DNA of 26,741 nt from CAYFQV01 sp964413635 (GTDB taxonomy: Bacteria > Spirochaetota > Spirochaetia > DSM-27196 > PWMO01), in NCBI GenBank assembly GCA_964413635.1, contig CAYPTH010000031.1, forward strand, positions 1 to 26,741, read 5' to 3'. The position numbers were made by a program, and so were the translations under genes. Position 1 is the stretch's first letter, and each line of letters opens with the position of its first letter. Under the pieces are notes generated by a model. It searched no databases. It was not told where the DNA came from and was given only the letters and a program-made list of their open reading frames with translations. This document shows, in pieces, positions 15,649-23,778 of the stretch.

Positions 15649-17001
15649 TTAGCGTTCGGCTATCGGCACGTATTCCCGCTTCCCGATAACGTTCTTGTAG
15701 GCTGGACGAATGATCTTGCCGCCGCTCACGAGCTCCTCGATGCGGTGCGCGCACCAGCCGACAATGCGTGATACGGCAAATATGGGCGTGTAGAGCTCCG
15801 GCGGAATGTTCAGCATGCTGTACACGAAGCCGGAGTAATAATCAACGTTCGGGGAAATGGGGCCGCTGTAGCCCTTTGCGCGGACAAGAACCTCCGGCGC
15901 AATACGCTCGATGTTCTTGTACAAATTCATCTCCCGTTCGTATCCCTTCTCGCGCGCTAAGGCCTCGGCACGCTCCTTCAGGAGGACGGCACGAGGATCG
16001 CTGAGGGTATAGACGGCGTGTCCCATCCCGTAGATGAGTCCACTCCCATCACCCGCCTCCTTGCCGAGGATCTTCTTTAAATACCCGGCCAGCTCATCTT
16101 CATCCGTCCAATCTGAGAGCGCCTCCTTGATGTCGTCGATCATGAGGCGTACCCGCGCCGCCGCGCCGCCGTGCTTTGCCCCTTTTAGCGAGCCAACCGC
16201 CGCGGAAACCGCGGAGTATGTGTCGGTCGCCGCGGAGGAGACTACGTGAATTGAAAACGCGGAATTGTTGCCACCGCCGTGCTCAGCATGGAGCACGAGG
16301 GCTAAATCCAGGATATCGGCCTCGAGGGGTGTGTACTCCTGGCTGGGCCGGATGAGCTGAAGAAGGTTTTCCGCGGTACTGAGCTCCGGCTCCGGACCGT
16401 GGATGTGCAGGCTTTCACCGTGAAAGTAGTGGCGCTTTGCTTGGTATCCATAGGCGGCAAGTGTTGGAAACTGCGCAATGAGCTCTACGCTCTGCCGCAC
16501 GACGTTCGCGATACTGAGCGTTTCGGCGGCATCGTCGTACGAGTACAGCGCCAAGACCGAGCGGGCGAGCTTGTTCATAATGTCTGAGCTCGGTGCGCTG
16601 AGAATCATGTCTTGGATGAAGCCTTCCGGGAGTTTGCGATTGTCTGCCAACTCTTTGGTGAACTCCGCCAGGGCAGACTCACTTGGCAGCTCTCCGAAGA
16701 GAATGAGATACGCAGCCTCCTCGAAACCGAAGCGCTTGTCCCGTTGGAATCCCAGGGCCAGATCGCGAACGTTGATTCCGCGGTAGAGGAGCTGCCCTTC
16801 GATAGGCACCTTCTCCTCCTCTTCAATGATGTAGCCGCGGACATCTCCGATCTCCGTGAGGCCAATAAGAACACCCGTTCCGTCTTCGTTTCGCAGCCCC
16901 CGTTTGGTGTTGTAGCGACGGTTCAACTCAGGCTGGATGTAGCTATTGCGCTCTGCAAGCGCAGCGTGACGCGACACGAAGTCGCTGGTTACATGGCTCA
17001 T
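15649..17001 (-). CDS. gltA: Citrate synthase
   Basis: Condenses oxaloacetate and acetyl-CoA to citrate, the entry step of the TCA cycle. The 450 residues follow the citrate/2-methylcitrate synthase family, in the form known from Clostridia and related groups with a longer N-terminus (R-G-L-R-N-E-D-G-T-G-V-L near 34-45). The catalytic triad can be placed: H277 in K-G-A-K-H-G-G-A, H328 in G-M-G-H-A-V-Y and D387 in P-N-V-D-Y-Y-S-G. The substrate loop R-G-I-N-V-R-D-L (74-81) is present. A 2-methylcitrate synthase activity cannot be excluded, but no prp genes are nearby. The start is the ATG at 17001 with an AAAGAG about 7 nt upstream. It follows trmB by 87 bp, which contain two inverted repeats, so it may have its own promoter. 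Confidence 0.93.
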   Translation of the reverse strand: MSHVTSDFVSRHAALAERNSYIQPELNRRYNTKRGLRNEDGTGVLIGLTEIGDVRGYIIEEEEKVPIEGQLLYRGINVRDLALGFQRDKRFGFEEAAYLILFGELPSESALAEFTKELADNRKLPEGFIQDMILSAPSSDIMNKLARSVLALYSYDDAAETLSIANVVRQSVELIAQFPTLAAYGYQAKRHYFHGESLHIHGPEPELSTAENLLQLIRPSQEYTPLEADILDLALVLHAEHGGGNNSAFSIHVVSSAATDTYSAVSAAVGSLKGAKHGGAAARVRLMIDDIKEALSDWTDEDELAGYLKKILGKEAGDGSGLIYGMGHAVYTLSDPRAVLLKERAEALAREKGYEREMNLYKNIERIAPEVLVRAKGYSGPISPNVDYYSGFVYSMLNIPPELYTPIFAVSRIVGWCAHRIEELVSGGKIIRPAYKNVIGKREYVPIAER

Positions 17002-17034
17002 ATTTATGCTCTTTCTCCGTGTAGATGTGCATAC

Positions 17035-17068
17035 AACGTAGCAGAAATGCTGCGTTCTCGTATATACG
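17035..17068. repeat. Paired inverted repeats upstream of citrate synthase
   Basis: Two dyads lie close together in the 87-bp leader of the citrate synthase gene. At 17035-17056, two 9-bp arms (AACGTAGCA and TGCTGCGTT, 8 of 9 complementary) enclose GAAA. At 17059-17068 there is a perfect 10-bp palindrome, CGTATATACG. No following T-run is present, so they do not look like a terminator of trmB. They could be operator sites or a leader structure. Confidence 0.45.
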
Positions 17069-17088
17069 CGGAAGGACCGTGCCGGCGA

Positions 17089-17820
17089 TTACTCGAGCTT
17101 GGTGAAGTACAGCTCGTAGATTGCGTGCTCTTTCGCCAAGCCCTTGCGCTCGAAGGCGGTTTGCGGGCGCCACTCCCGGCGTGGAGCAAAGCCGTCGTAG
17201 GGGTTGTGCAAGCCCGGCGTAGCCGAAAGCACCGCGAGGATTTGCTCGCCGTAATCCCGCCAGTCGGTCGTCACGTATATGTATCCGTCCTTGACCAGCC
17301 GGGTGCAAAGAAGCTCAGTAATCTTAGGGCGAATCAGCCGTCGCTTGTGGTGCCGTTTCTTCGGCCACGGGTCGGGAAAGAAGACGTGAATGCCGTCGAA
17401 CATGGGGTGCGGCAGCATCTGCTGCAGTACATCCACGGCGTCGTGTTGCACAATGCGAATGTTGCGGAGTTGGCGCGCTTCAATCTCGTGCAGGAGCTTT
17501 CCGACACCGGGTCGGTGCACCTCGATTCCCAGAAAGTTGGTGAACTGCCACTGTTCGGCGAGCTCCGCGGTGGTCCGACCCATCCCGAAGCCGATCTCGA
17601 GCACCAGCGGGCGGTCCGGGTCGTCAAAATGGGCGCGTAGCGTTCCCGGACTCACCGGCGTATCGGAATAGGGAATGCAGAAGCGCTCGTGGAGGCGTTC
17701 GTAGGCCGAGGCCTGCGCCTTTGTCATGCGTTGCTTCTGCAGCACGTAGCTTCGGATGTGCCCAGGTCTGCCGGAAGCCGGCGCTCCCCGCTCCGGCAGC
17801 TCATCCCCCTGGTTGCTCAC
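17089..17820 (-). CDS. trmB: tRNA (guanine-N7-)-methyltransferase
   Basis: S-adenosylmethionine-dependent enzyme that methylates G46 in the variable loop of tRNAs. The 243 residues include the entry sequence R-S-Y-V-L-Q-K-Q-R-M-T (23-33), the SAM-binding motif L-E-I-G-F-G-M-G (74-81), the acidic end of strand 2 (G-I-E, E100) and the family signature F-P-D-P-W-P-K-K-R-H-H-K-R-R (148-161). The open frame runs on through the N gap, but the start is the GTG at 17820: it overlaps the in-operon ptsP stop (GTGA) once the duplicated flank is recognised, and GGGAG stands 6 nt before it. No ATG upstream of residue 32 fits. Terminal F-T-K-L-E is a typical ending. Confidence 0.92.
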   Translation of the reverse strand: MSNQGDELPERGAPASGRPGHIRSYVLQKQRMTKAQASAYERLHERFCIPYSDTPVSPGTLRAHFDDPDRPLVLEIGFGMGRTTAELAEQWQFTNFLGIEVHRPGVGKLLHEIEARQLRNIRIVQHDAVDVLQQMLPHPMFDGIHVFFPDPWPKKRHHKRRLIRPKITELLCTRLVKDGYIYVTTDWRDYGEQILAVLSATPGLHNPYDGFAPRREWRPQTAFERKGLAKEHAIYELYFTKLE

Positions 17821-17863
17821 GCGCCACTCCCGTTGCCGGCGGTCTCGTTGCCGGCGGTCTCGT
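17809..17863. repeat. 55-bp direct repeat, left flank of N gap (probable contig overlap)
   Basis: These 55 bp are identical to 17964-18018 on the other side of the N run. They include the ptsP stop/trmB start overlap and two 15-bp units of the ptsP tail repeat. The copy left of the gap carries the genuine trmB start. An identical word of exactly 55 bp at both contig ends is what a de Bruijn assembler run at k=55 leaves when two overlapping contigs are scaffolded without merging. Confidence 0.85.
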
Positions 17864-17963
17864 NNNNNNNNNNNNNNNNNNNNNNNNNNNNNNNNNNNNN
17901 NNNNNNNNNNNNNNNNNNNNNNNNNNNNNNNNNNNNNNNNNNNNNNNNNNNNNNNNNNNNNNN
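17864..17963. other. Assembly gap of 100 N
   Basis: Exactly 100 undetermined bases, a standard scaffold spacer rather than measured sequence. Because the flanks repeat, the true distance is probably negative, meaning the contigs overlap and nothing is missing. Confidence 0.98.
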
Positions 17964-18018
17964 CTGGTTGCTCACGCGCCACTCCCGTTGCCGGCGGTCT
18001 CGTTGCCGGCGGTCTCGT
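17964..18018. repeat. 55-bp direct repeat, right flank of N gap
   Basis: Exact copy of 17809-17863. This copy carries the ptsP stop codon at 17972-17974 and continues into a third tandem unit and the body of ptsP, so it is the genuine ptsP end. Confidence 0.85.
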
Positions 18019-20326
18019 TGCCGGCGGTCTCGTCCCCGGCGGCACCGGCGCTCAAGTGCAGGAACTCTTCCATCTCCGCAATGCTCGAGATTTCCAACAT
18101 GGAGTACGCCCTCTGGGCCGCCTTCTCTGCATTCGCCGCGGTAATGAGTCGTTTGAGCTCAGGAATGTGGGCGGGTTCCACACTGAAGCTGCGCAAGCCA
18201 ATCCCAATGAGGAAGGTGAGCATGGTGAAGTCCGAGGCCATGTCACCGCATATCGACACCGGACAGCCGTGACGATTCGCCGTCGAAACGACACTCTCGA
18301 GGGAGCGCAAAACCGAAGGATGATAGTGCTTGTACATCTGACTGACGCGATCATTGGTTCTGTCTACCGCCAGGAGATACATGACCAAGTCGTTCGTGCC
18401 GAGAGAGAGAAAGTCCGCCTCCCGGGCCAAGTCGTTAATTGCCCAGACTGCGGAGGGAAGCTCAACCATGGCGCCGAGCTTGGGCTCGGCATTGAAGGAG
18501 ACCCCTTCACCGCTGAGCTCCGAGAGTGTGGTGTTCAAAACGGCGCGGGCGGCCTTGAACTCGTCTACGGATGACACCATGGGCAGCAGAATGCCAAGGT
18601 CAATGTCCTTCCCCGCCCGGACCATGGCGCGTAGCTGCTCCTTGAAGAGATCCGGATTCCCGAGCGAAAAGCGAATGCCCCGAAATCCCAGGAAGGGATT
18701 CGCCTCCGCCAAGTCGGCCTCGGGTAAAATCTTATCGCCACCGATATCGAGGGTTCGCAGTATCGCCCGGGAGCTGCCCATGGTGTACACGATGCGACGA
18801 TAGATCGCGAACTGCTCGGCCTCGGTGGGAAAGTCACTCCTGACCAGAAAGGGAAACTCGCTTCGGTAGAGGCCGATCGCGGAGGCGCCGTGACGGCGGG
18901 CCGTGCGAACATCGTGGATAATGTTGACATTCGCCATGACGTCGATCTCAACCCCATCCTCGGTGCGGGGAGGCCCGGAAACCGCGACCTCTTGCTCCTC
19001 TTCGGCGTGACGCGCCTCGATTGTTGCCGCGTAGCGCTGATACACCTCGCTGTCGGGCTCGACGTAGATCCGTCCGGCATCGGCATCCAGGATGAGATCG
19101 GTTTCATCATCCATACTGAAAATGCGACTGTCTTTCGTCACCACAACCGGCAGTCCGAGGGACCGAGCCAAGATTGAAATGTGAGCCGTAATACCGCCGT
19201 CTTCGAGAACGATCCCCTCGGCGTGTTGCGCCGAGATACGCACGAGCTCAGACGGGAAGAGCTCTCCGGCAATCACAATCTGGTTTCGGTAATCTCCCTC
19301 ATCTATGTCCTCCCTCGTCTTGTGATTCTTGTCGCGGAGCGCCTTCAGGTTCCGCACCAAGCGGTGCCCGAGGTCCTTCACGTCGAGGGTCTTTTCCTGT
19401 GTTGCGGTAGAATCCGTCTTGCTGAACAGCTCCACATAGGAGTTGACCATGCGGATGACGGCGTTCTCCGGATTCGCGCCTTCCTGTATGGCGTTTCGGA
19501 TCCGACCGGAGAACTCCTGATCCTTCAGCATGAGCAGGTGGGCACTAAAAATGAGCGACGCGACGTCGGCAAGAGATTCTTCGATCTCCCGCTGTAGGGA
19601 TTCGAGCTGCCGGAGGGTGTGGCCCAAGGCAGCGTCGAAGCGAAGCAAGGCGTCGTCGGTATCTTCTTCGCTAGCCTGGTAATCGTGAATGAAGGCGCGG
19701 CGGTTGCCGAAAATGACAGAGCTCCCCATGGCAATGCCGCGAGATGCCGCCTTGCAGCGAATCACAACATTCGCGCCGATGGTCGGAGCCTTTCGCTTCT
19801 CCCCGGCCTCACCGTGGATGTTGATGAGAATCTCGACGTTCTCCAGGGTCGCTCCGAGCTGGGAGGCGATAGCCTGCATGGCCTTGGCATCCTGGTCGGT
19901 GAAGTAATCCGACTTGCCGTGCTGCAGGGTCATGACCCCAATACGATTCAAGCCACGCTTGATCGGGACTGCGAGGAAAGAGTCGTACTGCTCCTCGTCT
20001 ATGTGCGGCACGGGCTTGAAGAAGGGGCTTCGGCTCGCCCGCGCCTCTCGAACCGGCCGCAACTCTTTGAGCGCCTGTCCGGTAATGCCTTCCCCGATGC
20101 TCAGCCGCACGGTCCCAACGGAGTCCGCACTCAAGCCGCGTGTAGCGCGAAGCACAAGTGATTCCGACTCGGACTCGTAGAGGTAAATGGAGCAAACGTC
20201 CGCGTTCATGTGAGATGCAATGAGCTCCACCACATTCTGGAGGAAGCCCTCCATGTTCGTGCTTTTCTCAAAAAGCGCGGAAAGCTCGGCAATACTCCAG
20301 ATAAGGTCTACGTTTGTCTTTGCCAT
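17972..20326 (-). CDS. ptsP: GAF-containing phosphoenolpyruvate-protein phosphotransferase (PtsP, Enzyme I-Ntr)
   Basis: Takes phosphate from phosphoenolpyruvate and passes it to an HPr/NPr-like carrier, usually for regulation rather than sugar uptake. The 784 residues comprise a GAF sensor domain (about 10-160), the Enzyme I N-terminal helical and swivelling domain with phosphohistidine H382 in G-G-I-T-A-H-I-S-I, and the PEP-binding barrel with L-R-T-L-D-I-G-G-D-K, G-T-N-D-L and active-site C693 in S-I-C-G-D-M-A. The protein ends in a low-complexity tail of E-T-A-G-N repeats. I chose the ATG at 20326, with GGAG 5 nt upstream; an in-frame TTG at 20365 would overlap mfd. The gene follows mfd by 35 bp and is coupled to trmB. 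No NPr or EIIA-Ntr gene is visible. Confidence 0.93.
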   Translation of the reverse strand: MAKTNVDLIWSIAELSALFEKSTNMEGFLQNVVELIASHMNADVCSIYLYESESESLVLRATRGLSADSVGTVRLSIGEGITGQALKELRPVREARASRSPFFKPVPHIDEEQYDSFLAVPIKRGLNRIGVMTLQHGKSDYFTDQDAKAMQAIASQLGATLENVEILINIHGEAGEKRKAPTIGANVVIRCKAASRGIAMGSSVIFGNRRAFIHDYQASEEDTDDALLRFDAALGHTLRQLESLQREIEESLADVASLIFSAHLLMLKDQEFSGRIRNAIQEGANPENAVIRMVNSYVELFSKTDSTATQEKTLDVKDLGHRLVRNLKALRDKNHKTREDIDEGDYRNQIVIAGELFPSELVRISAQHAEGIVLEDGGITAHISILARSLGLPVVVTKDSRIFSMDDETDLILDADAGRIYVEPDSEVYQRYAATIEARHAEEEQEVAVSGPPRTEDGVEIDVMANVNIIHDVRTARRHGASAIGLYRSEFPFLVRSDFPTEAEQFAIYRRIVYTMGSSRAILRTLDIGGDKILPEADLAEANPFLGFRGIRFSLGNPDLFKEQLRAMVRAGKDIDLGILLPMVSSVDEFKAARAVLNTTLSELSGEGVSFNAEPKLGAMVELPSAVWAINDLAREADFLSLGTNDLVMYLLAVDRTNDRVSQMYKHYHPSVLRSLESVVSTANRHGCPVSICGDMASDFTMLTFLIGIGLRSFSVEPAHIPELKRLITAANAEKAAQRAYSMLEISSIAEMEEFLHLSAGAAGDETAGNETAGNETAGNGSGA
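17987..18031. repeat. Tandem repeat, three 15-bp units
   Basis: Three perfect copies of a 15-bp unit (plus-strand reading GTTGCCGGCGGTCTC) lie in the 3' end of ptsP and encode E-T-A-G-N three times on the minus strand. The unit length is a multiple of three, so copy-number change would keep the reading frame. It probably caused the assembly break here. Confidence 0.9.
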
Positions 20327-20361
20327 ACCACTCCAAGTGTAATGAAGTATTGTAGCAGGAC

Positions 20362-23300
20362 TCAAAGCAATGTCGAGAGGCGACTGCGAATGAACTCCGA
20401 CTTCTCTTTGAGCCCGATGGAACCCGTATCAAGGATCAGCCCGTGCGGCCGCTTCGGGTCGAGCCGCACCTTGCCTCCGCTCTGCTGAATGAGGGACAGA
20501 ACGCGCTCGGGCGATACCTTTGCCACCTTCGAGAACTCGACCTCCACGGTGCCTTTCCGTTCTCGCAAGGAAGAGATGAAGAGCTGCCGGCAGATCACTT
20601 TGATTTCGGCCAGAGAAAGGAGACTCTGCACCTCCTCCGGAAGCGGGCCGAAGCGGTCCTCCAACTCCCCGTAGACCGATTCGAGCTCCGCCTCGGTATT
20701 CACGGCGGCAATCTTCTTGTACACCTCCATCTTCTCCACAGGCTCGGTGATGTAGGAGTCCGGTATGTAGCCGGTGTAGTCGAGCTCGAGGTAGACCTCC
20801 GGGGCCTCTTCCTCGCCCTCCTCCTCGAGCTCCTTTATGGCGTGGTCGAGAAGCTTGACGTACATGTCGAAGCCGACGGAGAGAATGTCGCCGCTCTGCT
20901 GACGCCCGAGGAGGTTCCCCGCTCCGCGCACCTCGAGATCCTTCAAGGCAATCTTGAAGCCGGACCCGAGCTCGGTGAAGTCGGATATCACTTGGAGCCG
21001 CTTCATGGCGATTTCAGAGAGCGCCCTTCCCTCCGGATAGAAAAGGTAGGAGTAGGCAACGCGCTCCGAGCGCCCAACCCGTCCACGCAGCTGGTACAAC
21101 TGAGAAATTCCATACATGTCTGCGCGATCGATAATGATTGTGTTCACGTTGGGAATATCGATGCCGTTCTCAATGATGGTAGTGGACACGAGAACCTGAA
21201 AGCCGCCGTGGACGAAACGATGCATGATGTCTTCGAGCTCCGTGGCGGACAACTGTCCGTGGGCGCTCTCAATGAGGAACTCCGGAAGCAAATTCTGCAA
21301 GAAGCGCTGGACGTTCTCCAGGGTCTCCACGCGATTGTGCAGGTAGAACACCTGCCCGCCCCGAGCCACCTCGCGGCGAATTGCCTCAGCGACACGCTCC
21401 TCATTGAACTCCTCAATAAAGGTCTCAATTGGCCGGCGGTTGTGGGGCGGCGTATTCAAGACCGACATGTCGCGTATCTTCAGCAACGACATGTGCAGCG
21501 TACGCGGGATGGGCGTCGCCGTGAGCGTCAGTGAATCAACCGACGCTTTGAGCTCCTTTAGTCGCTCTTTGTCCTTCACGCCGAAGCGCTGCTCTTCGTC
21601 GACCACCAGAAGCCCGACATTGTGAAACTTCACATCCTTCTGGAGCAGCCGGTGTGTTCCAACGACCAGATCAATCTCGCCGCTCTCCAGCCTTTGGAGA
21701 ACACCCTTCTGATCCTTCTTCGGCACGAAGCGGGAGAGCATGGCCGAGTTCACGGCGTACTTCTCAAAGCGCTCCTGAAAGGTCTCGTAGTGCTGCTCGA
21801 CCAGGATTGTCGTCGGCGCGAGAAAGGCGACCTGCTTGCCCGAGGCGACCGCCTTGAAGGCGGCACGCATGGCCACCTCGGTCTTTCCGTAGCCGACGTC
21901 GCCACAGATGAGCCGGTCCATGGGCGCAGGGCTCTCCATGTCCTGCTTCACCTCGTCGATGCAGCGCAGCTGATCCTCCGTCTCCTCGTAGGGAAAGGCC
22001 GCCTCGAAGTCGAGTTGCCACTCCGTATCACCGGGAAAGGCGAAACCCCTCGCCTTCTTCCTGCGTGAGTAGAGCTTCACCAGACGCTCGGCGAGATCCT
22101 CGACGCTCGAGCGAACCTTGCTCTTCCGGTTCTGCCACGACTTCCCGCCGATGCGATCGAGTCGAGGCTCGGAGCCGCCCGTACCGATGTAGCGTTGGAC
22201 CATGTTCACCTGCTCGATCGGGACGTAGATGTACTCCTCCCCCGCGTATTCGAGACAGATGTAGTCGCGTTCGTTGTCCCCCACATTCATGCGCTCGATG
22301 CCGTGAAACTTCCCAATCCCGTGATTTACGTGAACCACGTGATCACCCGGCGAGAGCTCGATGAAGGTCTCGATCTCGGCGCTCTGGGCGTGCTTCACGG
22401 AACGTGGAATCCGCCGACGCCGGCCAAAGATCTCGTTCTCCTGGATGGCGGCGATTTTCAGATCGGCAACCGTGAATCCTGCGGAAATGGAGGCTGGGAG
22501 TACCGTGACATCGAACTCCGAGAGAAGATGCTCGACCCGCTGCGTTTGTGCCTCAGAGTCCGCGAAGATGTAGAGATCAAACCCCGCCTCTTCGAGATTG
22601 GTGAGCTCTTCCTTGAGAAAGTCCACGTTGCCAAAGAAGCTCCGCGGCGGGTCAACGGGAAACCCGTACACGCCGGTCTCGCCCTCCTGCTTCAGGGACC
22701 GCACCCGGACCTGGCGCCCCCGCGTGTCGAGGAGCTCGCCGTAATCATGGAGAATACGCCCGGGGCGTGGGACAGCCCGATCCTTCTTGGTCTTCCGGTA
22801 CAGTCCGTCATACTCTTTTTGTAGCGCCTGCGCCGCTGCACCGAGGCGCTCGTGGTCGGCAAGCACCATGACGGAGAAGCGTGAAAGGTAGTCGCAGACG
22901 CTTGCCGTTTCGGCGAAAGCCAAGGGAAAGAGGAGCTCTTCCCCCGGCATTCGACCGCGCTCGGAGAGCTCGAGAATCACGTCATCCGCTGTCTCGGACA
23001 ATTCCGGCGCACTGCTCATCTGCCGCTCGAGAACTGAAAGGCGCTCCTCGTCCCAGGTAAGCTCCCGCATGGGGGTGATGATGGCGTGGTCGAGGGCACC
23101 TGAAGACGCCTGACTTCCGGGATGGAAGGACTTCAGCTCCGAGATTTCATCGAAGTCGATGACAATGCGAATCGGCTCCTCGGCACCGGCGGGGAAAACA
23201 TCCACAACCTCACCGCGGAGGGCGTACTCTCCCCGCACGCCTACCCGGGGAACACGGTTGTATCCGAAGTGTTCGAGCCGCGCGCCGAGGTCCACCGGAT

Positions 23301-23754
23301 CGACCTCCTGCCGGGGGTGCACGACCAGGCGCCGGTCCTGGAGATACCACACCGGCGGTACCGGCGTAAGCAGGGCCCGCAGCGAGGTAACGAAGACCTG
23401 CTTCTCTCCGTCGAGCATCTCGGATAGGACCCGTGCCCGTGCACCGAAGACGCCGGAGTTGCTTGGTGTCTCTCGGTATGGCACAGTTTGCCACCATGGA
23501 AGGAGGTGCGCATCGACCCCAAAAAGGTCCAGATCTCCGATCAAATCTTCGGCTTCTCGCTCCGTAGGCAGAACAACGAGCAATTGATCGCGAAGGTCAC
23601 GGAAAATCTCTCCGATAAGTAAAGAGAGGAAGGCGCCCTTCGGACCGTAGACATCGATAGGAAACTGACTTCCAATCAGATCCTGCCGAAGATGTTTGTA
23701 CGGCTTGTAGGAGCGAATTTTCTTCGATAGTACTTCTTGGAATAAGGAAACCAT
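20362..23754 (-). CDS. mfd: Transcription-repair coupling factor
   Basis: ATP-driven translocase that removes RNA polymerase stalled at lesions and recruits UvrA. The 1130 residues have the full Mfd layout: an N-terminal UvrB-like module with V-L-P-T-E-R-E-A-E; a CarD-like RNA polymerase interaction domain near 465-535 (S-P-G-D-H-V-V-H-V-N-H-G-I-G); helicase motifs with Walker A G-D-V-G-Y-G-K-T near residue 617, D-E-E-Q box near 715, T-A-T-P-I-P-R-T and R-G-R-V-G-R-S; and a C-terminal TRCF domain (Y-I-P-D-S-Y-I). It begins at the ATG at 23754 without a clear Shine-Dalgarno sequence. It is the first gene of the mfd-ptsP-trmB run and is divergent from the exported-protein gene with only about 24 bp between starts, so promoters must lie partly inside coding sequence. 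Confidence 0.97.
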   Translation of the reverse strand: MVSLFQEVLSKKIRSYKPYKHLRQDLIGSQFPIDVYGPKGAFLSLLIGEIFRDLRDQLLVVLPTEREAEDLIGDLDLFGVDAHLLPWWQTVPYRETPSNSGVFGARARVLSEMLDGEKQVFVTSLRALLTPVPPVWYLQDRRLVVHPRQEVDPVDLGARLEHFGYNRVPRVGVRGEYALRGEVVDVFPAGAEEPIRIVIDFDEISELKSFHPGSQASSGALDHAIITPMRELTWDEERLSVLERQMSSAPELSETADDVILELSERGRMPGEELLFPLAFAETASVCDYLSRFSVMVLADHERLGAAAQALQKEYDGLYRKTKKDRAVPRPGRILHDYGELLDTRGRQVRVRSLKQEGETGVYGFPVDPPRSFFGNVDFLKEELTNLEEAGFDLYIFADSEAQTQRVEHLLSEFDVTVLPASISAGFTVADLKIAAIQENEIFGRRRRIPRSVKHAQSAEIETFIELSPGDHVVHVNHGIGKFHGIERMNVGDNERDYICLEYAGEEYIYVPIEQVNMVQRYIGTGGSEPRLDRIGGKSWQNRKSKVRSSVEDLAERLVKLYSRRKKARGFAFPGDTEWQLDFEAAFPYEETEDQLRCIDEVKQDMESPAPMDRLICGDVGYGKTEVAMRAAFKAVASGKQVAFLAPTTILVEQHYETFQERFEKYAVNSAMLSRFVPKKDQKGVLQRLESGEIDLVVGTHRLLQKDVKFHNVGLLVVDEEQRFGVKDKERLKELKASVDSLTLTATPIPRTLHMSLLKIRDMSVLNTPPHNRRPIETFIEEFNEERVAEAIRREVARGGQVFYLHNRVETLENVQRFLQNLLPEFLIESAHGQLSATELEDIMHRFVHGGFQVLVSTTIIENGIDIPNVNTIIIDRADMYGISQLYQLRGRVGRSERVAYSYLFYPEGRALSEIAMKRLQVISDFTELGSGFKIALKDLEVRGAGNLLGRQQSGDILSVGFDMYVKLLDHAIKELEEEGEEEAPEVYLELDYTGYIPDSYITEPVEKMEVYKKIAAVNTEAELESVYGELEDRFGPLPEEVQSLLSLAEIKVICRQLFISSLRERKGTVEVEFSKVAKVSPERVLSLIQQSGGKVRLDPKRPHGLILDTGSIGLKEKSEFIRSRLSTLL

Positions 23755-23778
23755 ATTTTGTTCCGAAAATTGGTATCA

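Noticed and set aside
17987..18031. Short tandem repeats as a CRISPR array
   Set aside because: The 15-bp units are directly adjacent without spacers and encode a peptide repeat at the end of ptsP.
17821..18045. N-terminal extension of TrmB through the N gap, rich in P-P-A-T-R repeats
   Set aside because: It comes from reading the ptsP tail repeat in another frame and through undetermined bases. The GTG at 17820 is the supported start.
20443..21534. 363-codon open frame antisense to mfd
   Set aside because: It is a high-GC shadow of a clearly conserved gene. Its Leu/Glu/Val/His composition reflects mfd codons read in reverse.
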